Source: Hyphomicrobiales bacterium
GTDB taxonomy: Bacteria > Pseudomonadota > Alphaproteobacteria > Rhizobiales > Xanthobacteraceae
Direction: 5' to 3'
Assembly: GCA_017305665.1 (NCBI GenBank)
Contig: JAFKKH010000007.1
Location: 124,001-188,000 of the forward strand
Length of the DNA: 64,000 nt
The notes beneath the pieces were generated by a model. It made no database searches. It worked only from the letters and a program-made list of their open reading frames with translations, and was not told the origin of the DNA. The first letter of the stretch is position 1; every line of letters starts with the position of its first letter. A program made the position numbers and the translations under genes. Below, piece by piece: positions 52,122-60,902 of the stretch.

Positions 52122-53857
52122 GATGCTGTCTCCTTGGTGGCACTCGACGCAATACCGCCCTGCGCCAGATGCCGGCCGGCGAGGTAACCGAACGTCAGCG
52201 CCGGCCCGAGCGTGATTCCAGGTCCGGGATAGTTGCCGTTCATGATCGAATTCATGTCGTTGCCGCAGGCATAGAGGCCCGGAATCACGTTGCCAACCAC
52301 ATCCAGCACTCGGGCATCGACATCGGTGCGCAGACCGATGGCGGTGCCGAGATCGGCCGCGACGACGGGCAGTGCATAGAAGGGCGCGCGCTCGATCGGC
52401 GCCACACAGGGGTTCGGCGCGTGGCCGGCGTCCCCAAGGAAACGCTGGTAGATGTTCGACCCGCGACCAAACGCATCGTCGCCCAAACGCGCCCTTTCAT
52501 TATAGCCGGCAACTGTCGATGCCAGCGCGTTGGGCTCAATACTGATTACCGTTGCCAGGCTCTCGATCGTCGCAGCCTCGATCAACTCTCCGCTGTCAAT
52601 GTAATGCTTGCGGCGGCGCGTGAACGGTTTGATCCGGCCGAGACCGTAGGTCCAAAGAAAATCGCTGTCGCAGATCAGGTAGAATCTTCGCCCATCCTGC
52701 CCATTGCCATCGCGCAGCATCGCGCGAACAAACTCGTGGTACGATTGCGCCTCGTTGACGAAGCGCTGCCCGTCAGCATTGACGGCGATAAGCCCCGGCT
52801 TGGCGCGGTCCGTGACCGTATGAGGAAAGACACCGCGGTCACCGTCGGATCGCGTGAAGAGCGACACGGGCACCCAGTAGGCGGCATCGGCAATCTTCGA
52901 TCCCATGCCGGCGCCGGCGGCGACCGCGAGACGCAGCCCATCGCCCGTGCCGCCCGCCGATGCGGCGGAGATCGAACCGGCGGCGGCTGGAAAATATGTC
53001 CGGCGCATCTCGGGGTCGTGCGAAAATCCGCCGGTGGCGACCACCACGCCGCGGCGCGCGAAAATACTGCGCCGGCCAGAGTCGGTTGCGATGCGGATGC
53101 CGCGGACCGCGCCGTTTTCAACAATCAACGCCTCAACGTCGGTTCCGAACAGGACATCAACACCGCGCGTCAACAGCGACGCATAGAGACGTCCCGCAAG
53201 TGCATTGCCGAGATGAAGCGACGTTCCTCGCGGTGAACGCAGCCGCTGCCAGAGGTATGCCGCGACAAGCTTCGTTGCACGAATGGTCGAACGCAGCGAG
53301 CGACCGACGCGGCGCAGATGCGGAATATCCACCCGGTTCACCATCATTCCGCCGAACAACGTGAATTCAGGCAGTGGTGGCCTCAGCCGGGCGAAATGCG
53401 CACTCAGCCTGCTCCCATCATACATAACGGGTTCCAGCACGCGCCCACCTGCGGTCGCGCCCGGCAAGTCCGGGTAATAGTCTGGATAAACCTTGACCGG
53501 CTGAAGCCGAACCTCGGTGTGCTGCTCCAGAAACGATATGGCTTCCGGCCCGCGCTGCAAAAACGTATCGCGCAGATTCCGATTGTCGGGTTCGGGAACG
53601 GTGGCCGCAAGGTATTGCTTCGCATCCGCGCGGGTGTCGGCCAGTCCCGCTGCTTGCATGTTGCGATTGGCGGGAATCCAGACCATGCCACCGGACCACG
53701 CCGTCGTGCCCCCGACGAATTCGGTCTTCTCGATTACCAGAACGCGCAATCCAAGCGCCGCGGCCACTGCGGCGGCTGTCATTCCGCCCGCGCCTGCACC
53801 TATGACGATCGCATCGTAGGTGTCGGGTACAGAGACGGGCGCGCTCTGCTGTGGCAT
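52118..53857 (-). CDS. FAD-dependent dehydrogenase, 3-ketosteroid delta-1-dehydrogenase-like
   Basis: Flavoprotein of 579 residues in the fumarate reductase/KstD group. The N-terminal FAD motif is VIGAGAGGMTAAAVAAALG with VIEKTEFVGGTTAWSGG, and the C-terminal block is NYPGPGITLGPALTFGYLAG. The Tyr-Pro-Gly-x-Gly part (Tyr543) matches the Tyr/Gly pair that KstD uses to polarise the ring ketone, so a cyclic or enolisable ketone substrate is plausible; a true steroid is not shown. ATG 53857 has AGGTGG upstream. It lies 43 nt after the IclR gene and overlaps the isomerase-like gene by 4 nt. Confidence 0.9.
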   Translation of the reverse strand: MPQQSAPVSVPDTYDAIVIGAGAGGMTAAAVAAALGLRVLVIEKTEFVGGTTAWSGGMVWIPANRNMQAAGLADTRADAKQYLAATVPEPDNRNLRDTFLQRGPEAISFLEQHTEVRLQPVKVYPDYYPDLPGATAGGRVLEPVMYDGSRLSAHFARLRPPLPEFTLFGGMMVNRVDIPHLRRVGRSLRSTIRATKLVAAYLWQRLRSPRGTSLHLGNALAGRLYASLLTRGVDVLFGTDVEALIVENGAVRGIRIATDSGRRSIFARRGVVVATGGFSHDPEMRRTYFPAAAGSISAASAGGTGDGLRLAVAAGAGMGSKIADAAYWVPVSLFTRSDGDRGVFPHTVTDRAKPGLIAVNADGQRFVNEAQSYHEFVRAMLRDGNGQDGRRFYLICDSDFLWTYGLGRIKPFTRRRKHYIDSGELIEAATIESLATVISIEPNALASTVAGYNERARLGDDAFGRGSNIYQRFLGDAGHAPNPCVAPIERAPFYALPVVAADLGTAIGLRTDVDARVLDVVGNVIPGLYACGNDMNSIMNGNYPGPGITLGPALTFGYLAGRHLAQGGIASSATKETAS

Positions 53858-53900
53858 TCGTTCCACCTGCGATCCCGGCCGCTGGCTGTTCGGATATCGA

Positions 53901-54770
53901 TCAGTCGCTGTAGCCGAATTCTGACGACAGGCGGTTGGCGGCTGTCTGAACGATTCTGGCGCGGCTTTGCAGCGCCTGGATCGACAACCGCCAGATCGGA
54001 CCGGAAATGCCGATCGCGCCGATCACCTGCCCCGTGAAGTTTTTCACTGGCACAGCAACGCAACGGACCTCCGTATTGAATTCGCCGTCGTCGAATGCCA
54101 TGCCGCTGCGGCGGACCTCATCGAGATCGGCCTTGAGGACGTTGGCGTCCGTAATCGCCTTCGGCGTCACCGCGGCCAATTCGTTGCGTTCAAGAAAACG
54201 ATCAAGTTGATCGGGCCGCAGCGCCGCCAAAATCACCTTGCCGAGCGCGGTGCAATGGGCCGGGCGGACGACGCCGACGCGATCCGTGAGTTGGAATGCG
54301 CCAGGCCCGGCAGTTCGCGCGACAACAACAACGGTATCACCCATCCGAACCGCGAAATGGCCGCTCTCGCCGGTCTCGCGCGAAAGGTCTTCAAGAATGG
54401 GCGTCGCCAAACTGACCATCTCGATTTCATCGAGCGCGCTCGCGGCCAGCGCGAACAGCGGGCGGCCGATGCGATAGCGCTTCCCGTCCTTGACCTGCCG
54501 GATGTATCCGAGCGAGACCATGGTCTTGACCAGATGGAACGTTGTGCTGTTGTGCAGCCCGACCCGCTTGCTGAGTTCCGCGAGACTGATGCCTTCGCGG
54601 CTGCGAGCGATCTCTTCCATGATGGAAAAGGCTCGCGCCAGCGACTGAATACCGCCGCGCTGACGATCCTCGGCATCGTCGTCGATATCGTGGACATCGT
54701 CAGTTCGCGCAACGACGGGATCCTGACGTTGCCGCACCGGCGCACTTTTCGACTTCGTTTGCGTCCTCAC
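53901..54770 (-). CDS. IclR-family transcriptional regulator
   Basis: Regulator of about 289 residues. The N-terminal winged helix includes RAFSIMEEIARSREGISLAE and LSKRVGLHNSTTFHLVKTMV, and the C-terminal GAF-like IclR domain has the conserved ALGKVILAAL and GAIGISGPIWRLS. The first 40 residues are polar and rich in Asp and Arg. GTG 54770 is favoured with GGAG 6 nt upstream; TTG 54782 is longer. It heads the operon with the KstD-like and isomerase-like genes. IclR proteins typically control adjacent aromatic or acid catabolic genes and bind inverted repeats; the TCTCATAT sites of this module are my candidate. Confidence 0.9.
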   Translation of the reverse strand: MRTQTKSKSAPVRQRQDPVVARTDDVHDIDDDAEDRQRGGIQSLARAFSIMEEIARSREGISLAELSKRVGLHNSTTFHLVKTMVSLGYIRQVKDGKRYRIGRPLFALAASALDEIEMVSLATPILEDLSRETGESGHFAVRMGDTVVVVARTAGPGAFQLTDRVGVVRPAHCTALGKVILAALRPDQLDRFLERNELAAVTPKAITDANVLKADLDEVRRSGMAFDDGEFNTEVRCVAVPVKNFTGQVIGAIGISGPIWRLSIQALQSRARIVQTAANRLSSEFGYSD

Positions 54771-54864
54771 ATGGATCTCCAACGGATTCTCACACGACTC
54801 TAGATGAACGCTGGCACCGCCACAACATGCCGTCGCGATAGCCTCGCTGTTTCGGCTGCCATGA

Positions 54865-55245
54865 TCATGCCGCCTGATCGTCAGTGACCGGAGACGTAAT
54901 CACGAGAAATACCAGATCGATCAGCCCCGAATTCGAGATGGCGTGCTCGACACCAGGCGGCAGGAAAATTACGTCGTGTTTACGAACCACGTGGTTCTTG
55001 CCCGCGATTTCCATCAGGCCTTCGCCTTCCAAAACGTGATAAATCTGCTCCTGAATCTGATGCTTGTGCCGGGCCACATGGGCCATCGGCTGATACATCG
55101 AGATTCGATAATCCAGATGGCGCGATCTTGCCGTTTCCGGCATGACCAGCGGCTTCGACAACGCACCACCAAAGTGATTGGGAAATTCCCTCCAAGGAAC
55201 CTCTGCGATATTACGGATAAACGCGCCGCTCTCTTCCATCGCCAT
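54865..55245 (-). CDS. Cupin-domain protein
   Basis: Single-domain cupin of 126 residues. Motif 1 is visible in HVARHKHQIQEQIYHVLEGE (His and Glu metal ligands) and motif 2 in FLPPGVEHAISNSG. It may be a metal-dependent isomerase, dioxygenase or decarboxylase, or a sensor; nothing in the sequence decides. ATG 55245 has AGGAG 8 nt upstream. It is the last gene of the operon ThDP enzyme, SDR, flavoprotein, cupin, 11 nt after the flavoprotein gene. Confidence 0.88.
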   Translation of the reverse strand: MAMEESGAFIRNIAEVPWREFPNHFGGALSKPLVMPETARSRHLDYRISMYQPMAHVARHKHQIQEQIYHVLEGEGLMEIAGKNHVVRKHDVIFLPPGVEHAISNSGLIDLVFLVITSPVTDDQAA

Positions 55246-55256
55246 ATACCGTTCTC

Positions 55257-56654
55257 CTATGCTCCGCGCGCACGCATGAACGTCGCCGCTTCTTCGCCCG
55301 CGATTTTTCCGTATACCACCGACCGCAGCATCGACACCGCGTTCGGCGCGGTTCCATGGAAATGGGCGGTCATTTCGCCAGCGGCATAAAGCCCGGGAAT
55401 CGGCAGATCATTCCGCAGAACCTCCGCCTTTTCATTTGTGGCAACACCGCCAAACGTATAAGCGATTGCTCCGATCAACGGATAGGCAAGGAACGGCGGT
55501 TTGCCGATCGGTCGCGCCCAATTCGACTTCGGCGGCATCAATCCCGTCGCGGCGGACAGGCCGTCGCAATGTGTGGCATCGAAGCGCGCGACATCGCCAG
55601 TTGCTGCGGCATTGAACGTCTCGATCGTTCGCTGCAAGGCCCGCGGCGGTACATCGATCATCCGCGCAAGATATTCGATCGTTGCGGCCTCGAACGGCGG
55701 CACATCCGAACGGATCGCGCGTTCGAAACCGGCGATGTCACGTAGCCTGCTATCGAGAATCGCATAGGCGATCGATCCGGGTCGATTGAGATGGATATCC
55801 CGCGCGAAGGTTTCCCAGGTTTCATGAACGAGGCCCGCCCCCTCATCGAAGAAGCGGTTGCCGTTTTTTTCGACCACGATGCCATAGGGATAGACCAGAA
55901 CTACCGGCGCCGGCTTTCGGCTGCGCGGATCGACCGGCTCGGCATGCATCCCGTTCCAATCGCCCGACGGCGTTGCACCGGCCGCGATCGCAAGACGGAT
56001 GCCGTCGCCAGTATTGAAGGATGACCCAGGCGAGATCATCGCCATCGTGCGCGCGCCTGCACCGAAGAACTCGGCCATCATATCCGGATTGCCCTGAAAG
56101 CCGCCGCTTGCGAGCACGATGGCATCCGAATCAATTTTGGAGTCGCCGTTGAGTTCAACACCCCGCACAATTCCGCCTTCGACAATCAATCGTGTGGCAG
56201 ATGCTTCATAGCGGATCGTCACGCCCATGCGGCGGGCGGCCTTCAGCAACTGATCGATGAGAGCGGCGCCGCCGCCAATCGGCTGGATGCGCGGCGGACC
56301 GGCACTCAGGTAATAGGTCGGGGTATCAAACCGCACGCCATGCGCTTCGAGCCACTGCATGGTCGCCGGCGCATGCTCGGCAAGCCTGCGGAAATAAACC
56401 TTGTCGGCCCTTCCCCCGGACGCATGCTGCATGTCTGCTTCGAAATCCGGCGCGATGCGACCCGGCGCGGCCATCCGCATGTAGGACGGACTCCAGCGCG
56501 AATTGCCGCCTGCGGCGTCTTCCCTGGCTTTTTCCAGTAGCGCAATCTCGATCGGGGTTTGCTCGCGAGCCGCATGCTCGGCTGCGCTCACCGCGGCCGA
56601 TAAACCCGCTGCTCCCTGACCAACGATGACAAGTCTCTTGACGTTTGCTGCCAT
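55257..56654 (-). CDS. FAD-dependent oxidoreductase, fumarate reductase/tricarballylate dehydrogenase-like
   Basis: Flavoprotein of 465 residues. FAD-binding motifs are VIVGQGAAGLSAAVSAAEHA and the C-terminal LPIPGLYAAGEMTAHFHGTA. The AGGNSRWSPSYMRMA segment and the lack of a signal peptide or heme domain fit a soluble TcuA-like dehydrogenase rather than a respiratory fumarate reductase. It is not closely similar to the KstD-like protein at 52118; the two probably act on different substrates. The gene is 39 nt after the SDR gene and belongs to the minus-strand operon starting at 59254. Confidence 0.9.
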   Translation of the reverse strand: MAANVKRLVIVGQGAAGLSAAVSAAEHAAREQTPIEIALLEKAREDAAGGNSRWSPSYMRMAAPGRIAPDFEADMQHASGGRADKVYFRRLAEHAPATMQWLEAHGVRFDTPTYYLSAGPPRIQPIGGGAALIDQLLKAARRMGVTIRYEASATRLIVEGGIVRGVELNGDSKIDSDAIVLASGGFQGNPDMMAEFFGAGARTMAMISPGSSFNTGDGIRLAIAAGATPSGDWNGMHAEPVDPRSRKPAPVVLVYPYGIVVEKNGNRFFDEGAGLVHETWETFARDIHLNRPGSIAYAILDSRLRDIAGFERAIRSDVPPFEAATIEYLARMIDVPPRALQRTIETFNAAATGDVARFDATHCDGLSAATGLMPPKSNWARPIGKPPFLAYPLIGAIAYTFGGVATNEKAEVLRNDLPIPGLYAAGEMTAHFHGTAPNAVSMLRSVVYGKIAGEEAATFMRARGA

Positions 56655-56693
56655 CTCTCAAGGCCAATGTATGCGCGCACCGCGCATGCCGCG

Positions 56694-57398
56694 TCAGGTT
56701 ACCAAGGCGCCACCGTCGATATAGACGATCGCCCCGGTCGCAAAGCCGATCGTCATGAATGCGAGAATCTGCCGTGCGATGTCGTCACCGACACCGACCC
56801 GCCCGACGGGAAGCGCCGCGGCGATCTTGGCCAGCATGTCCTGACGCGCGGCTTCCGGCATCGCGGCACGGATCGGTGTATCGATGATGCCCGGCGAGAC
56901 GGCATTGACGCGCACCGGAGCGAGATCGATGGCAAGGCTGCGAGAGAGAGATTCCAGCGCACCGTTGGCCGCGCCGACAATCGCCGAGTTTGGACGCGGC
57001 CGAATGCTGAGAAAACCCGAGACCAACGTCAGCGATCCGCCCGGCTTGATATTCGCCGACCGCGCCACGCGCCACGCGCCCCAGAACTTCCCTTCCATCG
57101 TCAAACGCACATCGTCCATCGATACCGTCTTGAACGGACCGGACTTCAGTTGCGCGGCCGTTACGACCACATGGTCGACTTCGCCCACGCTTCTGAACAG
57201 GCTTTCGATGCTGTCGTCGCTGGTGACGTCCGCCACAATGGCTTTCACCGACAGCGCGTTGGCGGCGACATTCAGACGCTCCGCATTGCGCGATGCGATG
57301 ATGACCTCGGCGCCCTCGCGCTTGGCGAGTTCGGCCGTGGAGAACCCAATGCCTGACGAGCCGCCGACCACCACGACCTTTTGCCCCTGTAGCTGCAT
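56694..57398 (-). CDS. SDR-family protein without the catalytic Tyr and Lys
   Basis: Short-chain dehydrogenase fold protein of 234 residues. The cofactor motif is GGSSGIGFSTAELAKREG and the C-terminal RVNAVSPGIIDTPIR and GAIVYIDGGALVT are standard. Where YxxxK is expected it reads SAIVGAANGALESLSRSLA, with Val and Asn in place of Tyr and Lys. It may be a non-classical enzyme, a binding protein or catalytically dead. ATG 57398 has AAGGAAC upstream; the longer frame to 57449 is rejected. It lies between the ThDP enzyme and flavoprotein genes. Confidence 0.9.
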   Translation of the reverse strand: MQLQGQKVVVVGGSSGIGFSTAELAKREGAEVIIASRNAERLNVAANALSVKAIVADVTSDDSIESLFRSVGEVDHVVVTAAQLKSGPFKTVSMDDVRLTMEGKFWGAWRVARSANIKPGGSLTLVSGFLSIRPRPNSAIVGAANGALESLSRSLAIDLAPVRVNAVSPGIIDTPIRAAMPEAARQDMLAKIAAALPVGRVGVGDDIARQILAFMTIGFATGAIVYIDGGALVT

Positions 57399-57457
57399 GG
57401 CACGTTCCTTGTTGTGCTGTTTCTCTTCTCGGCGATGCAGAACCGCCACGTGATCGA

Positions 57458-59254
57458 TTAAGGGTCGAACTGGACGCCGATGCCCGGCTTGCTGCGGCCG
57501 AGGCCTGGCAACTCCCAGACGCCCGCACCTGACGGATTGACGTCAGCGGCAATATCCACATCGATCAGATAGGGCTTGTTGGCTGCGATGCCTTTCTTGA
57601 TCGCGTCTCCGATATCCGCCGCACGATCGACGCGCACGCCCTCGACGCCGCACGAGCGCGCCATCGCTGCAAAGTCCGGATTGTAGCGTTGCCCCGTTAC
57701 AGGATCGTGGAAGTCGGTCGCGAGTTCGCGGCCTTCCAGATATCCTCGCTGCAAGCCGCGGATCGATGCGTAAGCGTAGTTATTCCAGACCACCCAGACC
57801 ACCGGCAGATTGTACTCAACCGCCGTGCCCAGCACATTGGCATGCATGAAGAACGCGCCATCACCACACACCGAGACGCATGGCCGATCTGGCGCCGCGA
57901 ACTTCGCACCCATGACGCCGGCAACACCGAATCCCATCGGACCGAATCCCATCGAGCCGATCAGCGAATCCGGCCGGCGCGGCTTGCAGAAACCGAGCAG
58001 CCAGTTGTGGTGCACACCGATATCGCTGACGAGAATGGCGTCCTCCGGCAGCGCCTTGTCGATTTCGTGCGCGGCGCGCTGCGGATTAATCGGCACGCTG
58101 TCATCGGAAAAGCCCGGTGCGACGAACTTGTCCCATTCCTGACGATAGGTATCGATCTGCGCCAGCCACTTCCTGCGCGCGTCTTCCCGCTTCGACACGT
58201 CGCGGCGATCGAGCTCCGCATGAATCTGGCGCAGAAAGGTCCTAACATCGGCCATCAGGCCAAGGGCAACCGGATAATTTCGTCCGATTTCCTCCGGATC
58301 GATATCGACATGGATCAGGCGCGTCGGCGGAATCGTGAAGGAATAGCCGGGAATCCACGAACTCGAGGTGCGATCGTCGAAACGCACGCCGAGCGCCAGC
58401 AGGACGTCTGCCTGCCGCGTGGCGTGATTGGCCTGATAGTGTCCGGCACGCGCGACCAGACCGAGCGCGAGCGGATGGTTCATATCGAGCGCACCCATCC
58501 CGCTCGCCGAGAAGGCAACTGGAATCTGAAGACGTTCGGCAAGCCGCTTGAGTTCTTCGGCGGCACCACCGTAGCGAACGCCTTGTCCGACGAGCATGAC
58601 CGGCCGGTCGGCATTGAGCAGCATGTCGACGGCCTTGACGACACCTTCCGGGTCGGCTCCGCAGCGGCTCGAAATATTGGCATTCCACGCCTGCGCGTTC
58701 GGTGCCTCCTGCGAGGCAGATTCCATGAACACGTCAAACGGGACGTCGAGCACCACCGGTCCCGGCCGTCCGGTCACCATTGTCTTCCAGGCCTGCCGCA
58801 CAGCCAACGGCACCATCTCGCCGCGTGTCGGCTGAAACACCTTCTTGCAGATCGAGCGGACCGTGGAAGGAAAGTCTGCCTGATAGTGACGGTACATCTC
58901 CTGAAACGCACCGCGATTGAACTGGCTCGTCGGCACGTTGCCGGTCACGGCCAGAAACGGAACGGAATCGAGATATGCGTTGGCCAATGAGATTGGCAGA
59001 TTCGCTGAACCTGGACCGCAAGACGTGAACGTCGCCGTCGGCTTGCCCGATACGCGGTAATAAACGTCGGCCATGAAGCCGGCGACACTCTCATGGTGCG
59101 TGGAGATCGTCTTGATTTCGCTCGACCGCTCATACAGCGCATCGATGAATTGGATGTTGCCATGACCGCAGAGCCCGAACACCTGCGGCACCTTTTCCTG
59201 GATGAGATAATCGACGATGACTTGAGCACCGTTCAAAGTATTGCGCGACGGCAT
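57458..59254 (-). CDS. Thiamine-diphosphate-dependent enzyme, acetolactate-synthase-like
   Basis: ThDP enzyme of 598 residues with the three-domain layout of acetolactate synthase and benzoylformate decarboxylase. The catalytic Glu55 is in THHESVAGFMADVYYR, the central domain has VMLVGQGVRYGGAAEELKRL, and the ThDP/Mg motif starts at Gly464-Asp-Gly and ends in VVWNN. It cleaves or ligates 2-oxo acids; no regulatory subunit gene is nearby, so a catabolic decarboxylase or lyase is more likely than amino-acid synthesis. ATG 59254 has GGGAG upstream. It is the first gene of the minus-strand operon and is divergent from the binding protein at 59595. Confidence 0.92.
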   Translation of the reverse strand: MPSRNTLNGAQVIVDYLIQEKVPQVFGLCGHGNIQFIDALYERSSEIKTISTHHESVAGFMADVYYRVSGKPTATFTSCGPGSANLPISLANAYLDSVPFLAVTGNVPTSQFNRGAFQEMYRHYQADFPSTVRSICKKVFQPTRGEMVPLAVRQAWKTMVTGRPGPVVLDVPFDVFMESASQEAPNAQAWNANISSRCGADPEGVVKAVDMLLNADRPVMLVGQGVRYGGAAEELKRLAERLQIPVAFSASGMGALDMNHPLALGLVARAGHYQANHATRQADVLLALGVRFDDRTSSSWIPGYSFTIPPTRLIHVDIDPEEIGRNYPVALGLMADVRTFLRQIHAELDRRDVSKREDARRKWLAQIDTYRQEWDKFVAPGFSDDSVPINPQRAAHEIDKALPEDAILVSDIGVHHNWLLGFCKPRRPDSLIGSMGFGPMGFGVAGVMGAKFAAPDRPCVSVCGDGAFFMHANVLGTAVEYNLPVVWVVWNNYAYASIRGLQRGYLEGRELATDFHDPVTGQRYNPDFAAMARSCGVEGVRVDRAADIGDAIKKGIAANKPYLIDVDIAADVNPSGAGVWELPGLGRSKPGIGVQFDP

Positions 59255-59594
59255 GACGAACTCCCGCGTGGCGCGCCGCTTGAGCCCTACGGGCGGCCGC
59301 GCGGCGACGAAATTGTTGGCACCGTATTTCTCATATTACAGAACGTCAATTGATATCATGGGAATATTGCGCCATCATGGCTCGAGCTTCTTGCCTCCAA
59401 AATGGAGATGGAGAGGGGCTCTCGCGCAGTAAAATCAGCCTTTAGTATCTGTTCTGACGACATAACGTCACATTTTCCGGCGTTGACAGGGGAAGCCGAC
59501 TTCGGACAATATATTCTCATAATAAAAAATCACATCTCATATTCCTGCATACAGGAGGAGATGGTCCAAGCCATTCTTTTAGGGGAAACGTCAC
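59255..59594. promoter_or_regulatory. Divergent promoter region with repeated TCTCATAT motifs
   Basis: This 340-nt AT-richer region separates the ThDP-enzyme operon (minus) from the binding-protein/transporter operon (plus). I see no gene in it. TCTCATAT is at 59329-59336 and 59535-59542, and TTCTCATAA at 59514-59522, the last two exactly 20 nt apart. The palindrome TGATATCA is at 59351-59358. The same half-site forms the inverted repeat before the aldehyde dehydrogenase gene. It is probably where the module is regulated. Confidence 0.55.
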
Positions 59595-60833
59595 ATGAAA
59601 CGACACACACGGCGTCAGGTTTTGCAGGCCGGCGCGGCACTCGCTGGATCCGCGACCCTCGGCTTTCCTTCCATCAGCTACGGTCAGAGCGACAAGATCA
59701 AGATCGGCCATCTGACGCCGCTCACCGGCTTTCTCGGCGCGCTCGGGGCCTATGCGCAACTCGGAATCCGCATGGCGGCCGAAGAGATCAATCAATCGGG
59801 CGGCGTGATGGGCCGGCAGATCGATCTGATGTCGGAAGATTCGGTCAACCCGGCGACCGCCGCCACCAAGGCACAACGCATGCTGGAGCAGGACGGAGCT
59901 GTCGTCCTCATGGGCGAAATCAATTCAGCATCGGCCCTGACCATCATGCAGGTCGCCGCGCGCAACAAGAAACTCTACATGCAGATCGGTGCGCGTTCGG
60001 ATGCGCTGCGCGGCAAGAACTGCAATCGCTACACCTTCCATGTCGATATTCCCAACACAGTAATGGTCAATGCTGTCGGCGCAGCGCTGCTGCGCGACAA
60101 CATGGTGAAGGGCAAGAAGTTCTTCACGCTGACGGCGGACTATATTTTCGGACACGACCTGCTGGGCGCCGCCAAGCGATTCTTCAGTGCCAACGACGGC
60201 AATCTTATCGGCGACGAGTTGATCGCGACCGACGTAACCGACTTCAGCCCATATCTGCTCAAGATCCGCCAGGCCAAACCCGACATCGTCTGTTCGAACC
60301 TCGCGGGAAACCAGGTCACGACGCTGATCAAGCAATATGCCGAGTTCGGCCTGCCCTACCCGATCGTCGGGTTCAACCTGAACACCGCCGACGCATGGGC
60401 AGCCGGTGAAGGCAATCTCGCCGGGACATGGCCGACGGTCTGGTATCACACGCTCGATGTTCCAGCCTCGAAGACCTTCGTCGCAAACTTCATCAAGAAG
60501 CACGGCAAGCCGCCGGAGAACCACGCCTGGATCGAATACATTTCGTTGAAGATCATGGCGCAGGCGATGAACGCCACCAAGTCGACGGATACGGAAGCGC
60601 TGATCGCCTACCTCGAAAAGGAAACCGAGTTCGATATCCTGAAGGCGCGCAAGGGTCACTTCCGCTCCTGGGATCATCAACTGATGCAGGAAGCCTATCC
60701 GTTCACGATCAAGGCCAAGGGCGAGGCCAAGGACAAATGGGACTTGCTGGCACTTGGGGCTGCCGTTCCCGGGCCGAACGAGAAACTCGAGGTGCTCGCG
60801 CCGACGCGTGAGCAGAATCCCTGCACGCTGTAA
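59595..60833 (+). CDS. ABC transporter substrate-binding protein, LivK type, probable Tat export
   Basis: Periplasmic binding protein of 412 residues. The N-terminus MKRHTRRQVLQAGAALAGSA has a twin-arginine motif (RRQVL) before a moderately hydrophobic segment, suggesting Tat export, unlike the Sec-type signals of the other three binding proteins here. The mature part (IKIGHLTPLTGFLGALGAYA) has the type I fold. It precedes LivH by 69 nt and should be the receptor of the LivH/LivMGF transporter. Confidence 0.92.
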   Translation: MKRHTRRQVLQAGAALAGSATLGFPSISYGQSDKIKIGHLTPLTGFLGALGAYAQLGIRMAAEEINQSGGVMGRQIDLMSEDSVNPATAATKAQRMLEQDGAVVLMGEINSASALTIMQVAARNKKLYMQIGARSDALRGKNCNRYTFHVDIPNTVMVNAVGAALLRDNMVKGKKFFTLTADYIFGHDLLGAAKRFFSANDGNLIGDELIATDVTDFSPYLLKIRQAKPDIVCSNLAGNQVTTLIKQYAEFGLPYPIVGFNLNTADAWAAGEGNLAGTWPTVWYHTLDVPASKTFVANFIKKHGKPPENHAWIEYISLKIMAQAMNATKSTDTEALIAYLEKETEFDILKARKGHFRSWDHQLMQEAYPFTIKAKGEAKDKWDLLALGAAVPGPNEKLEVLAPTREQNPCTL

Positions 60834-60902
60834 CCTCAAGGTGCGTCCCGACAGACAGGGACGCGCCATCACGCTGAACCCGTCCTGACCCGAGGCCTGC
60901 TG

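Noticed and set aside
52118-53857. Steroid catabolism as the function of this window (KstD-like, IpdAB-like, Ltp2-like parts)
   Set aside because: The parts lie in three separate regulons, and the hallmark genes (meta-cleavage HsaC, KshA/B, HsaD) are absent. Similarity of single families does not support a steroid pathway.
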